Below, in pieces: positions 29,816 to 41,512 of a DNA stretch of 64,000 nucleotides; within the stretch, counting starts at the first letter, position 1, and the number at the start of each line of letters is the position of its first letter. The notes beneath the pieces are model-generated. The model did not search any database. It had not been told where the DNA came from and saw only the letters and a list, made by a program, of their open reading frames with translations. Source of the stretch: Rhizobacter sp. AJA081-3. Its GTDB lineage: Bacteria > Pseudomonadota > Gammaproteobacteria > Burkholderiales > Burkholderiaceae_C. The translations under genes and the position numbers were made by a program. The DNA is taken from contig NZ_CP059067.1 of the NCBI RefSeq assembly GCF_017795745.1, positions 1,240,001-1,304,000 on the forward strand, in the 5' to 3' direction.

Positions 29816-30843
29816 TCGCCAAGCGCGAACTTGCCGCACAACTGGTGGTCCGGGCCGGCCTGGCCCGGCCGCTGGGGGCCGTCTATTCGGCGACGCTGCA
29901 TCGGGTGAAGGTGCTTGCCTATCACCGCGTGGTGCCTCGCGTGGACGAGAACAGTTTTCCGTTTGACCTCGAACTCGTCAGCGCCTGGCAGGAGGAGTTC
30001 GATTGGCAGGTGCGTTTCCTGGCCGCCAATCATGAGGTCATCACCTGCCGCGACCTGGCCGGACTGCTGGATGCCGGCCGGCCCGTGCCGCGGGGTGCCG
30101 TCATCATCACCTTCGACGACGGCTACCGCGACAACCATGACGTGGTGCTGCCGATCCTGAAGCAGTACCGCGTGCCGGCGGTGGTGTTCGTGGCGACCGG
30201 CTACATGGACGCCAGCGAGACCTACTGGTACGACCAGATCGTCAACGAGTTGCTGCGCACGAAGGCGACGCATCTCCCCCTGGCGGAAGGCGCACCGGAA
30301 CTCGATATCCGGGGCGATCACGCGGCCCGTCGGAGTGCTGCCGTTCGTGCGCTCGCGCATCTCAAGACCTTGTCCGACGGCGCTCGACAGGAGACCCTGC
30401 GCCGCTGGCGCGACCTGATGGCGGTGGAGTCGCCCGCCGGTTGTGCCGGCCTCGATGGCCCGATGAGCTGGGCGCAGGTCAGAGCCCTCTCCGACGCCGG
30501 CGTCGAGATCGGCTCGCACTCGGTGACTCACCCGGTACTCGCCAAGCTGACCGACAACGCAAAGCTCGAGCACGAGCTGTTCGAGTCCAAGGCGCAGATC
30601 GAAGTCCACACGGGCAAGCCGGTGGTGGCGTTGGCGTATCCGGTGGGCGGGCCCGGCGCCTACAGCGATCGGGTCATCGATGTCGCGCGACGCGCCGGCT
30701 ACCGGTTCGGCTTCACCTACGAGTCCGGCGTCATCGACCCGGCCCACCTGGATGCCTTCCGGCTGCGCCGGCTGGCGGTGGAGCGGTATGTGTCGCGCGA
30801 GCGCTTCCGGGCCATGATGGCTGTGCCGCCCTTGTTCGCATAG
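29812..30843 (+). CDS. Polysaccharide deacetylase (NodB homology)
   Basis: The 343-residue protein has a carbohydrate esterase family 4 domain: VLAYHRVV at the start, the metal-binding Asp pair in IITFDDGYRDNHD (Asp102-Asp103), IGSHSVTHPVL for the zinc histidines and VALAYPVGGPGAYSD near the end. An insert with a WYDQIVNELL-type helix is typical of the longer EPS deacetylases. It removes acetyl (or other N-acyl) groups from amino sugars. No clear signal peptide is seen. The GTG start overlaps the preceding stop; this ends the first plus-strand EPS run. Confidence 0.88.
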   Translation: MIAKRELAAQLVVRAGLARPLGAVYSATLHRVKVLAYHRVVPRVDENSFPFDLELVSAWQEEFDWQVRFLAANHEVITCRDLAGLLDAGRPVPRGAVIITFDDGYRDNHDVVLPILKQYRVPAVVFVATGYMDASETYWYDQIVNELLRTKATHLPLAEGAPELDIRGDHAARRSAAVRALAHLKTLSDGARQETLRRWRDLMAVESPAGCAGLDGPMSWAQVRALSDAGVEIGSHSVTHPVLAKLTDNAKLEHELFESKAQIEVHTGKPVVALAYPVGGPGAYSDRVIDVARRAGYRFGFTYESGVIDPAHLDAFRLRRLAVERYVSRERFRAMMAVPPLFA

Positions 30844-30981
30844 CGAAGTCCGCCCCCCTCGGTTGGGGTGAAGGGCTGGCCACCGTGCTACATGTGGATT
30901 CCTTCACGCTTTGCGACCGCCTATAGTCGTCGCTTGGCAAGATGTGTCGGTGCGAATGCACCGCCGACGACGGGAGAAACA

Positions 30982-33900
30982 ATGCGGTTCGGCAAGTCGA
31001 TGATCTGGCTCACGATGCTCGTGGCCCTGTTGCTGGCCGGCTGCGGCTCCGGCGCGGACAAGAACGAAGCCGGTGCCACGGCCGACCTGACGGTGACCGT
31101 GGCTGGCACGGGCAGTATCGCGTCCAGTGTGGCCGGCATCGACTGCGGCAGCGGCAGCAGCGGCGATTGCGCCGAAACCTATGCCTCGGGAACCGTGGTC
31201 ACGCTCACCGCCACACCGGCCGCGGGCTGGCGCTTCGTCGGCTGGACCGGCGGCGGTTGCAACGGAACGGCAACCTGCGTGATGACGATGAATGCGGCCG
31301 CCACGGTGACCGCCACTTTCGACCAGCTCACGTTCACGCTTTCAGTCAACAAGACTGGCCAGGGTACGGTGTCGTCGAACCCGGTGGGCATCAGTTGCGG
31401 CTCCGACTGCGGTGAAGCGTATGCGCAGGGCACCGCCGTGACGCTCACGCCGGTGCCCGCCACCGGCTACCAGTTCGCCGGCTGGGGAGGGGCGAACGTG
31501 CCATGCACCGGCACGGGGACCTGCGTGGTGACGCTCGACAACAATCTCAACGTGAACGCCACCTTCACAGCCGTGACCGCTGGCAACGTTGCGCTGCAGC
31601 TGAACGTGACCGGCGCTGGCACGGTGTCGTCCAGCGTGGGCGGCATCGTTTGCCCGCCGTCCTGCTCGCAGTCGCTCGCGCAGGGCAGCCAGGTCACGTT
31701 GACCGCGGCGCCGCAATCCGGCGCTTCGTTCCAGGGCTGGAGTGGCGGCTGTACCGGCACCGGCACCACCTGCGTCGTGACCATGACCGCCGCCACCACG
31801 GTGTCGGCCAGCTTCTCGACAGTCAACTTTCCCCTGACCGTCACGCGTGCCGGGGCAGGGACGGGAACGGTCACCTCGGCACCGGCCGGCATCAGTTGCG
31901 GTGCCGACTGCACCGAGTCCTATGCACAGAACACGGCGGTGACGCTGACGGCGGCCGCTGGTGCCGGGTCGGTGTTCACCGGCTGGAGCGGTGCCTGCTC
32001 AGGGGCCTCGACCTGTGCCCTGAGCATGTCGGCGGCGCGCGACGTCACCGCCACCTTCGCCGTCGCCCGCGTGCTGACCGTGGCCAAGGCTGGCACAGGC
32101 GCAGGTACGGTCACATCGTCCCCGGCCGGCATCAATTGCGGTTCGACTTGCGCGGCGAGCTTTGCCAACGGCAGCACCGTCACCCTGACGGCCGCGGCCA
32201 CCAGCGGCTCCACGTTCGGCGGCTGGAGCGGCGGCGGGTGCTCGGGAACGGGCACGAGCTGCACGACCTCGGCGCTGACGGCTGCCACCACCGTGACCGC
32301 CACCTTCTCCGGCGGCTCCGCCCTCGGCCTGAGCACGCGGCCGAGCAACACCACCTGCTTCGCTTTCGATCCGCCCACCAGCACCACGGCCAGCCTGACG
32401 CTGCCGCGTGCGTTCACCGGCTTGTCGTTCTCCGAACCGGTGGCGATGCTGCAGGCGCCCGGCGACAGTTCGCGCTGGTTCGTCGTCGAGAAGAGCGGTG
32501 TGGTGCGCGTGTTCGCCAACAGCGCTTCGACCACGACCTCGTCGGTGTTCATCGACATCACGGCCAAGATCGTCACGGCCGGCGAACTCGAGGCCGGCCT
32601 GCTGGGCATGGCCTTCGACCCGAACTTCGGCGTGGGTGCCGGCAAGAACCAGAACTTCTATCTCTTCTACAGTGGTGCGCCGGCCAGTGGGTTCCGATTG
32701 CGCTCGAAGATCTCGCGCTTCACCGCCAACTCGGCGGCCACTTCGGCGCTCTCGAGCTCCGAGGTTCCTCTGCTCGGACTGGAAAAGCTGGATAGCAACC
32801 ACAACGGCGGCAACCTCGCCTTCGGCCCGGACGGTTACCTCTACGCCGGCTTCGGCGACGGCGGCGGCGACCCCAACCCGCAGGCGCAGGACGACAAGTT
32901 CCTGTTCGGCAAGATCATTCGCATCAATCCGAACGCGAGCACCGGCGCGGTGACCTACGCGATCCCGGCAGACAACCCGAACGCCGGCCAACCCCTGTGC
33001 AGTGCCACCGGACGCGGCGGAGCGAACAACTGCCCCGAAGTCTGGGCGCGCGGCTTCCGCAACCCGTGGCGCTGGAGCTTCGACCGCAACAATGGCCGTC
33101 TGTGGGTGGGCGACGTGGGCTGGGGCAGTTTCGAGGAAGTCAACATCGTCACCAAGGGGGCCAACTACGGCTGGCCACAGAAGGAGGGCTATTGCACTTC
33201 GGGTTGCGCGGGGCTGACCGATCCCGTCTATGCCGTGCCGCGCGGCGACGGCCAATCGATCACAGGTGGCTACGTCTACCGCGGAACACAGACCACCGAC
33301 CTGGCGGGCCAGTACATCTTCGGCGACTTCGGCAGCAAGATGTTCAGCGCCGTGGTGGCCGGCAGCACCGCGGGCACCTACACGACGCGACAGCTGATCG
33401 CGCCGTTCTCGAGCAACTCGGTGATGCCGTCGTCCTTCGGTGAAGGCACCGATGGCGAGCTCTACGTGCTGGGCTTCGACACCGGCTTCATCCACAAGCT
33501 GACCTTCTCGTCGGGCAGCGGAGGCGGCGGGCCTGTCGTGCCCACGCAGCTGTCGGCCACCGGCTGCGCGGCCAGCAACCCGCAGAATCCGTCGACCGGC
33601 ATGGTGGGCTACGAGATCAATGCGCCGTTCTGGTCCGACAACGCGGTGAAGACACGCTTCTTCGCGTTGCCGAACTCGACCGCGTCCTTCACTCCGGGCA
33701 CCGACGGCGACTGGAGCACGCCGGCGCGCAGCGTGTTCCGCAAGGACTTCCGTCTGGGCGGGCAACTGATCGAGACCCGGTTGATGATGAAGCAGTCCAA
33801 CGGCGACTGGGCGGGCTACTCCTACGAGTGGAACACGGGGCAGACAGACGCCACCCTGGTCGCCGCGGCCGGCAAGGATGTGACCATCGCCGGCCAGACC

Positions 33901-34458
33901 TGGAGCTACCCGAGCCGGCAGCAGTGCTTGCAGTGCCACACCTCGGTGGCCGGCTTCAGCCTGGGGCCCGAGACGCAGCAGATGAACCGCACGGCGCTCT
34001 ATTCGCAGACCGGCATCACGGCGCACCAGCTCACCACGCTGAGCGCGCCAGTCATCGCGATGTTGACGCCGCAGATCAGCGACCCGGCCGCGCAGCCCAA
34101 GATGTCCGATCCGTTCGGCACTGACAGCGTGTCGCTGCGCGCGCGGGCCTGGCTGCACACCAACTGTTCGTTCTGCCATCGCCCGAACGGGCCGACGCCG
34201 TCGAGCTTGAACCTGCTGGCCACGGCCTCGCTGGCGGCGACGAACACCTGCAATGTCGATCCGACCGCCGGGAATGCAGGTGTGTTGACCAATCCCAAGA
34301 TCATTTCGCCCGGTCTGCCGGACAGTTCAGTGCTGCTGGCTCGCGTGAACAGCCGTGCCGCCCTGATCCAGATGCCACCGATCGGCAGCCATGTGGTGGA
34401 CACGGCCGGCGTCGCGTTGCTGCGCAGCTGGATCTCGTCGCTGACCAGTTGCAACTGA
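30982..34458 (+). CDS. Multidomain lipoprotein: five InlB-like repeats, PQQ-type sugar dehydrogenase propeller, diheme cytochrome region
   Basis: The protein has 1158 residues. The lipoprotein signal ends in LLLAGC (Cys21). Residues about 35-443 are five repeats of around 80 residues of the divergent InlB B-repeat type, each with GTGxVxSxPxGIxCG...C, a GWSGxC core and a TVTATF end, and usually four cysteines. Residues about 474-843 are a glucose/aldose dehydrogenase-like propeller (SEPVAMLQAPGDSSRWFVVE, NHNGGNLAFGPDGYLYAGFG, ARGFRNPWRWSFD). Residues about 852-1158 resemble the SO2930-type diheme cytochrome family (FWSDNAVKTRFFALP) with two CxxCH haem sites, Cys982-His986 (CLQCH) and Cys1062-His1066 (CSFCH). 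It is therefore a surface or periplasmic sugar oxidase that could pass electrons to its own haems. An ATG at 30982 with GGGAGAAAC upstream is chosen. Confidence 0.85.
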   Translation: MRFGKSMIWLTMLVALLLAGCGSGADKNEAGATADLTVTVAGTGSIASSVAGIDCGSGSSGDCAETYASGTVVTLTATPAAGWRFVGWTGGGCNGTATCVMTMNAAATVTATFDQLTFTLSVNKTGQGTVSSNPVGISCGSDCGEAYAQGTAVTLTPVPATGYQFAGWGGANVPCTGTGTCVVTLDNNLNVNATFTAVTAGNVALQLNVTGAGTVSSSVGGIVCPPSCSQSLAQGSQVTLTAAPQSGASFQGWSGGCTGTGTTCVVTMTAATTVSASFSTVNFPLTVTRAGAGTGTVTSAPAGISCGADCTESYAQNTAVTLTAAAGAGSVFTGWSGACSGASTCALSMSAARDVTATFAVARVLTVAKAGTGAGTVTSSPAGINCGSTCAASFANGSTVTLTAAATSGSTFGGWSGGGCSGTGTSCTTSALTAATTVTATFSGGSALGLSTRPSNTTCFAFDPPTSTTASLTLPRAFTGLSFSEPVAMLQAPGDSSRWFVVEKSGVVRVFANSASTTTSSVFIDITAKIVTAGELEAGLLGMAFDPNFGVGAGKNQNFYLFYSGAPASGFRLRSKISRFTANSAATSALSSSEVPLLGLEKLDSNHNGGNLAFGPDGYLYAGFGDGGGDPNPQAQDDKFLFGKIIRINPNASTGAVTYAIPADNPNAGQPLCSATGRGGANNCPEVWARGFRNPWRWSFDRNNGRLWVGDVGWGSFEEVNIVTKGANYGWPQKEGYCTSGCAGLTDPVYAVPRGDGQSITGGYVYRGTQTTDLAGQYIFGDFGSKMFSAVVAGSTAGTYTTRQLIAPFSSNSVMPSSFGEGTDGELYVLGFDTGFIHKLTFSSGSGGGGPVVPTQLSATGCAASNPQNPSTGMVGYEINAPFWSDNAVKTRFFALPNSTASFTPGTDGDWSTPARSVFRKDFRLGGQLIETRLMMKQSNGDWAGYSYEWNTGQTDATLVAAAGKDVTIAGQTWSYPSRQQCLQCHTSVAGFSLGPETQQMNRTALYSQTGITAHQLTTLSAPVIAMLTPQISDPAAQPKMSDPFGTDSVSLRARAWLHTNCSFCHRPNGPTPSSLNLLATASLAATNTCNVDPTAGNAGVLTNPKIISPGLPDSSVLLARVNSRAALIQMPPIGSHVVDTAGVALLRSWISSLTSCN

Positions 34459-34611
34459 TGGTGACCGGGGTACACGGGTGACCGGGCTGCCGTGGCCGTT
34501 CGCGGCACGCCGTGGAAACCACTGGATACGTAACGGTGCCGAATACCGGCGACTATTCCGTATTGCGCTTTCGAGCAGAAGTGTGTTTGACGACGGCCTT
34601 TTGGGGGTTTG

Positions 34612-37140
34612 ATGGTTTCGAGTCTGATTCGTGGGAGCGCCATCGTGGCGCTGGTGATGGCCGTCGCAGGGTGCGGAGGGGGATCGGGAAGCGAAAAGGC
34701 GGCCGATGCCGGAGGCGGAGGTACGCAGACTTTCGTTCTCACCACCTCCACCTCCGGGACGGGCAGCATCGCCTCGACGCCGGCGGGCATCAGCTGCGGC
34801 AATGATTGCAGCGAGACGATCGCCGCAGGCAGCACCGTCACCCTGACCGCCACGCCGACCTCCGGTGCCTTGTTCTCGGGCTGGGGTGGCGCCTGCAGCG
34901 GCACGGGCAGCTGTTCGGTGACCTTGACCCAGGACACCACGGTCACGGCCAGCTTTGCCGCCGTGCCCTCCAACTCCAGCGCGCTGACCGTTTCCAAGGC
35001 GGGCTCGGGCACCGTCACGTCGAGCCCGGCAGGCATCAACTGCGGCACCGACTGCGGCGAGGCCTATGTCACCGGCACCACCGTCACGCTCACGGCCAGT
35101 GCCGCGACCGGCTACACCTTCAGCGGCTGGAGCGGTCCGTGCAGCGGCACCGGCAACTGCGTGGTCACGCTGTCCCAGGCGCAGATCGTGTCGGCCAATT
35201 TCGCCAGTTCGGGCGGCCCCGTCGCGGGCTGCACGCTGCCGCGCGGTACCGCCACGGCACCGGTGGTCTCGAGTACGCACCCGAAGGTGCTGCTCAATCA
35301 CGCGGCGACCAAGAGCTGCCTTCAGCAGCTGCTGAACTCCGGTTCGGCGTCGGCCACGCGCTTCAAGAACATGGTCGACAGCCAGATGAACGGCGGCAAC
35401 ATCTACGGCTTCGAGCCGTGGTACGCGGCGCTGATGTACCAGGTGACCGGCCAGCAAGCCTACGCCACCTATGCAATCCAGCGGACCGATGCGTTCGTGG
35501 CATCGGAAGAGGCGCTCATCGCCGCCAATCAGCGTGCGACGGTGGCCGGCGACAGCTACCTCGAAGTCGGGCCGATGATCGGCAGCGTGGCCCTGGTCTA
35601 CGACTGGACCTACAACCTGCTCACGCCGACGCAGCGCACGCGCTGGATCACCTACGCCAACCAGGCGGTCTGGAACGTCTGGAACTACCAGCAGGCCAAG
35701 TGGGGCAACACCACCTACGCGTGGAGTGGCTGGTCGATCGACAACCCCTCGAACAACTACTACTACTCGTTCCTGAAGGCGACCATGCTGCTCGGCCTGG
35801 CGAGCCAGGGAGAGAACTCGCAGGCGCAGGCCTGGATCGACAAGTTCCGCACCGAGAAGATCGAGAACCAGCTCATTCCGACCTTCAACCGTGATCTCGA
35901 CGGCGGCGGCTCGCGCGAGGGCACGGGCTACGGCACGGCGATGAAGAACCTGTGGCAGCTCTACGACTGGTGGGAACGCTCCACCGGCGAGCGCATCGCC
36001 ACGCGCACGCCGCACACGCTGGCATCGATGGCGCACCTGATGCACAGCATCGTGCCCACGCTGGACCGCCTGGCACCCACGGGCGACCACGCACGCGACA
36101 GCACCGCCGCGCTGTTCGACTACCACCGCGAATACCTGCTCGAGTTGATATCGATCTTCCCGCAGGAGCGGCTGTCGGGAGCCGCGAAGTCGCTGCTCGA
36201 CGCGTCGAGCGTGCCGCGCATGTCGCAGTACTTCGAATACTTCGTCGACTACATCTACGAGCCGCCGCAGCTGTCGGCGACGGCGCTGACCGACCTGTCG
36301 ACCACCTACTGGGGCCCAGGCACAGGCCAGTTGATGATGCGTTCGGGCTGGGACACCGGCGCGGCGTTCTCCAACTTCATCTGCGGCCCATACAGCGAGA
36401 GCCACGCCCACCACGACCAGGGCAGCTTCGTCGTCTACCGCGGCAACTGGCTCGCCTACGACGCCAACGTCGACTCGGCCTCTGGCATCGAGCAGGGCGA
36501 GGAAATGCACAACCTCGTCCGCATCACCCAAGGCGGCAGCACGGTTCCCCAGCGCGAAGGCGCGCCCCGCTGCAACCTGCTCGCGCTGGCCGACAACGCA
36601 CAGTTCACGTACGCGGTGGCCGACGTCACGCCGATCTACAACGGCAGCGCGGCGGTGACCAAGGTGCAGCGCGAGTTCCTGTTCATCCGGCCCAGCACCT
36701 TTGTGGTGTTCGACCGCGTCGTCACCGGCACCAACACGAGCAAGATCTGGACGTTGAATCTGCCGGGTACGCCCACGCTGAACGGCAACCTGATCAGCTA
36801 TGTGACCGGGGCCAACCGGCTCGACGTGCGGCGTGTGGCGCCGACCAACCTGACCTCGACGCTCTCTGGCCGGCGTGTCGAAGTGGCAGACAGTGCCGCG
36901 GGGCAGTCGCTGTTCCTCAACGTGCTGGGCACCAATGGTTCGGTCACCAACGCCGTGGCCGCCAATGGCACCGACCAGACGGGCGCGCAGATCACGCTGG
37001 CCGACGGACGTACGGCCACGGTGCGCTTCTCCAACAGCGGCACCGGCGGCACGCTCGAACTGCCAGCCTTCAACGGTGCGGCCGCCTTCAGCGGTAGCTT
37101 GCCGACCACGGTGGTGGCCCCGCCGCTGTTCCGCAACTGA
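34612..37140 (+). CDS. Heparinase II/III-family lipoprotein with two InlB-like repeats
   Basis: The 842-residue protein has a lipoprotein signal ending in AVAGC (Cys21). Two InlB-like repeats (about 42-200) are nearly the same type as those in the preceding gene. From about 220 to the end it is an alpha/alpha-toroid plus beta-sandwich of the heparinase II/III-alginate-lyase-like family: FEPWYAALMYQVTG, VWNVWNYQQAKWGNT, GGGSREGTGYGTAMKNLW, and a catalytic-type ESHAHHDQGSF (first His598). Such enzymes cleave uronic-acid-containing polysaccharides by beta-elimination; here the EPS itself is the likely substrate. It is a close paralogue of the genes at 37471 and 46067. A perfect terminator follows at 37164. 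Confidence 0.85.
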   Translation: MVSSLIRGSAIVALVMAVAGCGGGSGSEKAADAGGGGTQTFVLTTSTSGTGSIASTPAGISCGNDCSETIAAGSTVTLTATPTSGALFSGWGGACSGTGSCSVTLTQDTTVTASFAAVPSNSSALTVSKAGSGTVTSSPAGINCGTDCGEAYVTGTTVTLTASAATGYTFSGWSGPCSGTGNCVVTLSQAQIVSANFASSGGPVAGCTLPRGTATAPVVSSTHPKVLLNHAATKSCLQQLLNSGSASATRFKNMVDSQMNGGNIYGFEPWYAALMYQVTGQQAYATYAIQRTDAFVASEEALIAANQRATVAGDSYLEVGPMIGSVALVYDWTYNLLTPTQRTRWITYANQAVWNVWNYQQAKWGNTTYAWSGWSIDNPSNNYYYSFLKATMLLGLASQGENSQAQAWIDKFRTEKIENQLIPTFNRDLDGGGSREGTGYGTAMKNLWQLYDWWERSTGERIATRTPHTLASMAHLMHSIVPTLDRLAPTGDHARDSTAALFDYHREYLLELISIFPQERLSGAAKSLLDASSVPRMSQYFEYFVDYIYEPPQLSATALTDLSTTYWGPGTGQLMMRSGWDTGAAFSNFICGPYSESHAHHDQGSFVVYRGNWLAYDANVDSASGIEQGEEMHNLVRITQGGSTVPQREGAPRCNLLALADNAQFTYAVADVTPIYNGSAAVTKVQREFLFIRPSTFVVFDRVVTGTNTSKIWTLNLPGTPTLNGNLISYVTGANRLDVRRVAPTNLTSTLSGRRVEVADSAAGQSLFLNVLGTNGSVTNAVAANGTDQTGAQITLADGRTATVRFSNSGTGGTLELPAFNGAAAFSGSLPTTVVAPPLFRN

Positions 37141-37163
37141 TCCCTGCTTGCGCCAGAGCAGAG

Positions 37164-37185
37164 CGGCCCCTTCGGGGGCCGTTTT
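37164..37185 (+). terminator. Rho-independent terminator after the first heparinase-like gene
   Basis: The stem CGGCCCC / GGGGCCG with a TTCG tetraloop is perfect over 7 bp and is followed by TTTT. It lies 24 bases after the stop at 37140. Confidence 0.88.
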
Positions 37186-37470
37186 GCTTGATGGCGAGCC
37201 CTTCTCAACCGATCAACACCCATCTCCGGGTCGCGCGGCTCGGCGATACAGGACGCTCTGATCGGTGCGGTGATGTAACAAGTGCTGCGCTTCCCGCGGC
37301 GCGATCCGGGTCCGGCGGGCTGCGCCGCTTTCGCTGGCGAGCATCTGCCGACGTTACATGTCGGCCCCCCCGTTACCGGGGGTGGGCTGTGCGCCGGTAC
37401 CGTGCAGGTCGATGAGCCATGCAGGCGCGCTGAAGGCGCCGCAGGTCACACCTCACAAGGATCGTTGGGA
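37186..37470. other. Upstream region of the Ala-Pro-repeat lipoprotein
   Basis: These 285 bases carry no convincing gene. Several short palindromes are visible, for example GCCGAC / GTCGGC around 37347-37365. The region lies between a terminator and a gene, so it should contain an independent promoter for the gene at 37471, but no clear -35/-10 pair is evident. Confidence 0.4.
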
Positions 37471-40242
<2,772 letters not shown>

Positions 40243-40253
40243 AGTTCGCACCA

Positions 40254-40269
40254 GGCCTCGATCGAGGCC
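40254..40269. repeat. 16-base perfect palindrome
   Basis: GGCCTCGATCGAGGCC is a perfect palindrome 11 bases after the stop of the lipoprotein gene, just before the convergent terminator. Its function is unknown; it may add to the terminator structure. Confidence 0.4.
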
Positions 40270-40279
40270 GCGACATCCG

Positions 40280-40316
40280 CATCGCCGCCGGGTCAACCCC
40301 GGCGGCGATGTTCTTT
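40280..40316. terminator. Strong hairpin terminator between convergent genes
   Basis: A perfect 13-bp stem (40280-40292 with 40298-40310) and a five-base loop are followed by TTCTTT on the plus strand. It lies between the stop of the lipoprotein gene and the stop of the convergent GMC gene. It probably ends plus-strand transcripts and may also act on the minus strand. Confidence 0.8.
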
Positions 40317-41512
40317 CAGGCAAGCCCGACGGCGCGCTGCGCCCGAGCCATCGCCCCCAGCATCATCTTGAAGCTGTGGTGCTCCGGGCCGATCTCGCTG
40401 AGCACGGAGGCGTCGACCACCTGCACCGGAAAGTCGGCGTCGCCGACGCCCGCGCGCGCCAGCGCAGGCAGGTCCACCGAGTGGTGCAGGTGAATGCCCG
40501 GGATCGTGAGTTCCGGTCGCTGCGAGACACGCACCCCGGCGAACGGCGCATGCGCGCGCGCGGCGTCGGTGGCCGTGCGGATGGCCTGCTCCTTCGCGGC
40601 CAGCGCCGTCTCGGTCGCGCCGACCACATAGGCGTCGCGGACGAGCACCTGCGCATAGACGCTGTGTCGCGGCGCGCTGGGGAAGAGTCCGAAGCGGTTG
40701 TAGAAAGCCTCGGCCAGCAAGCCCGGCGACATGCGTTTGGAGATCTTGGCGATCGCGCTGCCGGTGGGCAGGCCGAAGACGGCGCGCTGCTCGATGCCGT
40801 GGTCCAGCGTGCGATAGGCAAAGCGCGCCGGGCGCAGTGTGTACAGCGCGTCGGTGCAGGCGCCTTGCCAGGCCTGGAAGAAGGCGCCGTCACGGTTGCG
40901 ATGGATCGCCGGTGCCGGCAGGCCGTCCGCCTGGCCGACATAACAACCCACGTGGTCCGACACCAGGCCGCGCGCTATGCCGTTCCCCAGCGACCGCTCC
41001 AGCAGGCCCGGCGTGTGCAGCGCGCCGGCGGCAATCCACAGCCGCCTTGCGCGGTGCGTCGTCGTGGCCGTGGTCACAGCGACGCCGGCGCGGCTGGCGC
41101 GGAAGGAAACAGCGAGCTCTTGTGCCAGCGTGAGCTGGCTGCCGCGCTCGCGCTGCAGCCGGGCGAATTCGGGGCGCGGCCGGATCGGCTTCCATGGCAC
41201 GAACAGCCACGGCTTCCCCAGGCGAGGCCGCGGGTCGGTCCGCGGATAGAAATGTCGGAACAGGGTGGCATAGCTCTCGTCGTCGCGCGGGTCGTAGGCG
41301 TTGCACCAGCCGGTCGGGATGACGCCATGCCAGTCGTTGCCGAGCCCGCCCTCGCCCAGGTACGAACTCGGCACGGTGGCGCGTCCGTCGTAGTGGCTGA
41401 ATCGGCCCTGCGCCGGCCCGCCCAGTACAAGCACGCTGGGGCTGCCCTTCAGGCCGATGGCGGCGCCAAGCGCAGCCAGTCCCGAACCGATCACGATGTC
41501 TTCGAAGTCCAC
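40316..41512 (-). CDS. GMC-family FAD-dependent oxidoreductase
   Basis: The 398-residue protein has an N-terminal dinucleotide-binding motif (DIVIGSGLAALGAA) and a C-terminal GMC signature (VVDASVLSEIGPEHHSFKMMLG). It is shorter than the usual 500-600 residues of glucose-methanol-choline oxidoreductases. ARRLWIAAGALHTPGLL is the typical FAD-domain return motif. No signal peptide is seen, so it should act in the cytoplasm, perhaps on a sugar nucleotide or lipid-linked sugar. The start is GTG 41512, which overlaps the upstream SDR-like gene by 22 bases. It is last of the seven-gene minus-strand block, and the SDR/aldo-keto neighbours suggest one redox pathway. Confidence 0.78.
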   Translation of the reverse strand: MDFEDIVIGSGLAALGAAIGLKGSPSVLVLGGPAQGRFSHYDGRATVPSSYLGEGGLGNDWHGVIPTGWCNAYDPRDDESYATLFRHFYPRTDPRPRLGKPWLFVPWKPIRPRPEFARLQRERGSQLTLAQELAVSFRASRAGVAVTTATTTHRARRLWIAAGALHTPGLLERSLGNGIARGLVSDHVGCYVGQADGLPAPAIHRNRDGAFFQAWQGACTDALYTLRPARFAYRTLDHGIEQRAVFGLPTGSAIAKISKRMSPGLLAEAFYNRFGLFPSAPRHSVYAQVLVRDAYVVGATETALAAKEQAIRTATDAARAHAPFAGVRVSQRPELTIPGIHLHHSVDLPALARAGVGDADFPVQVVDASVLSEIGPEHHSFKMMLGAMARAQRAVGLA

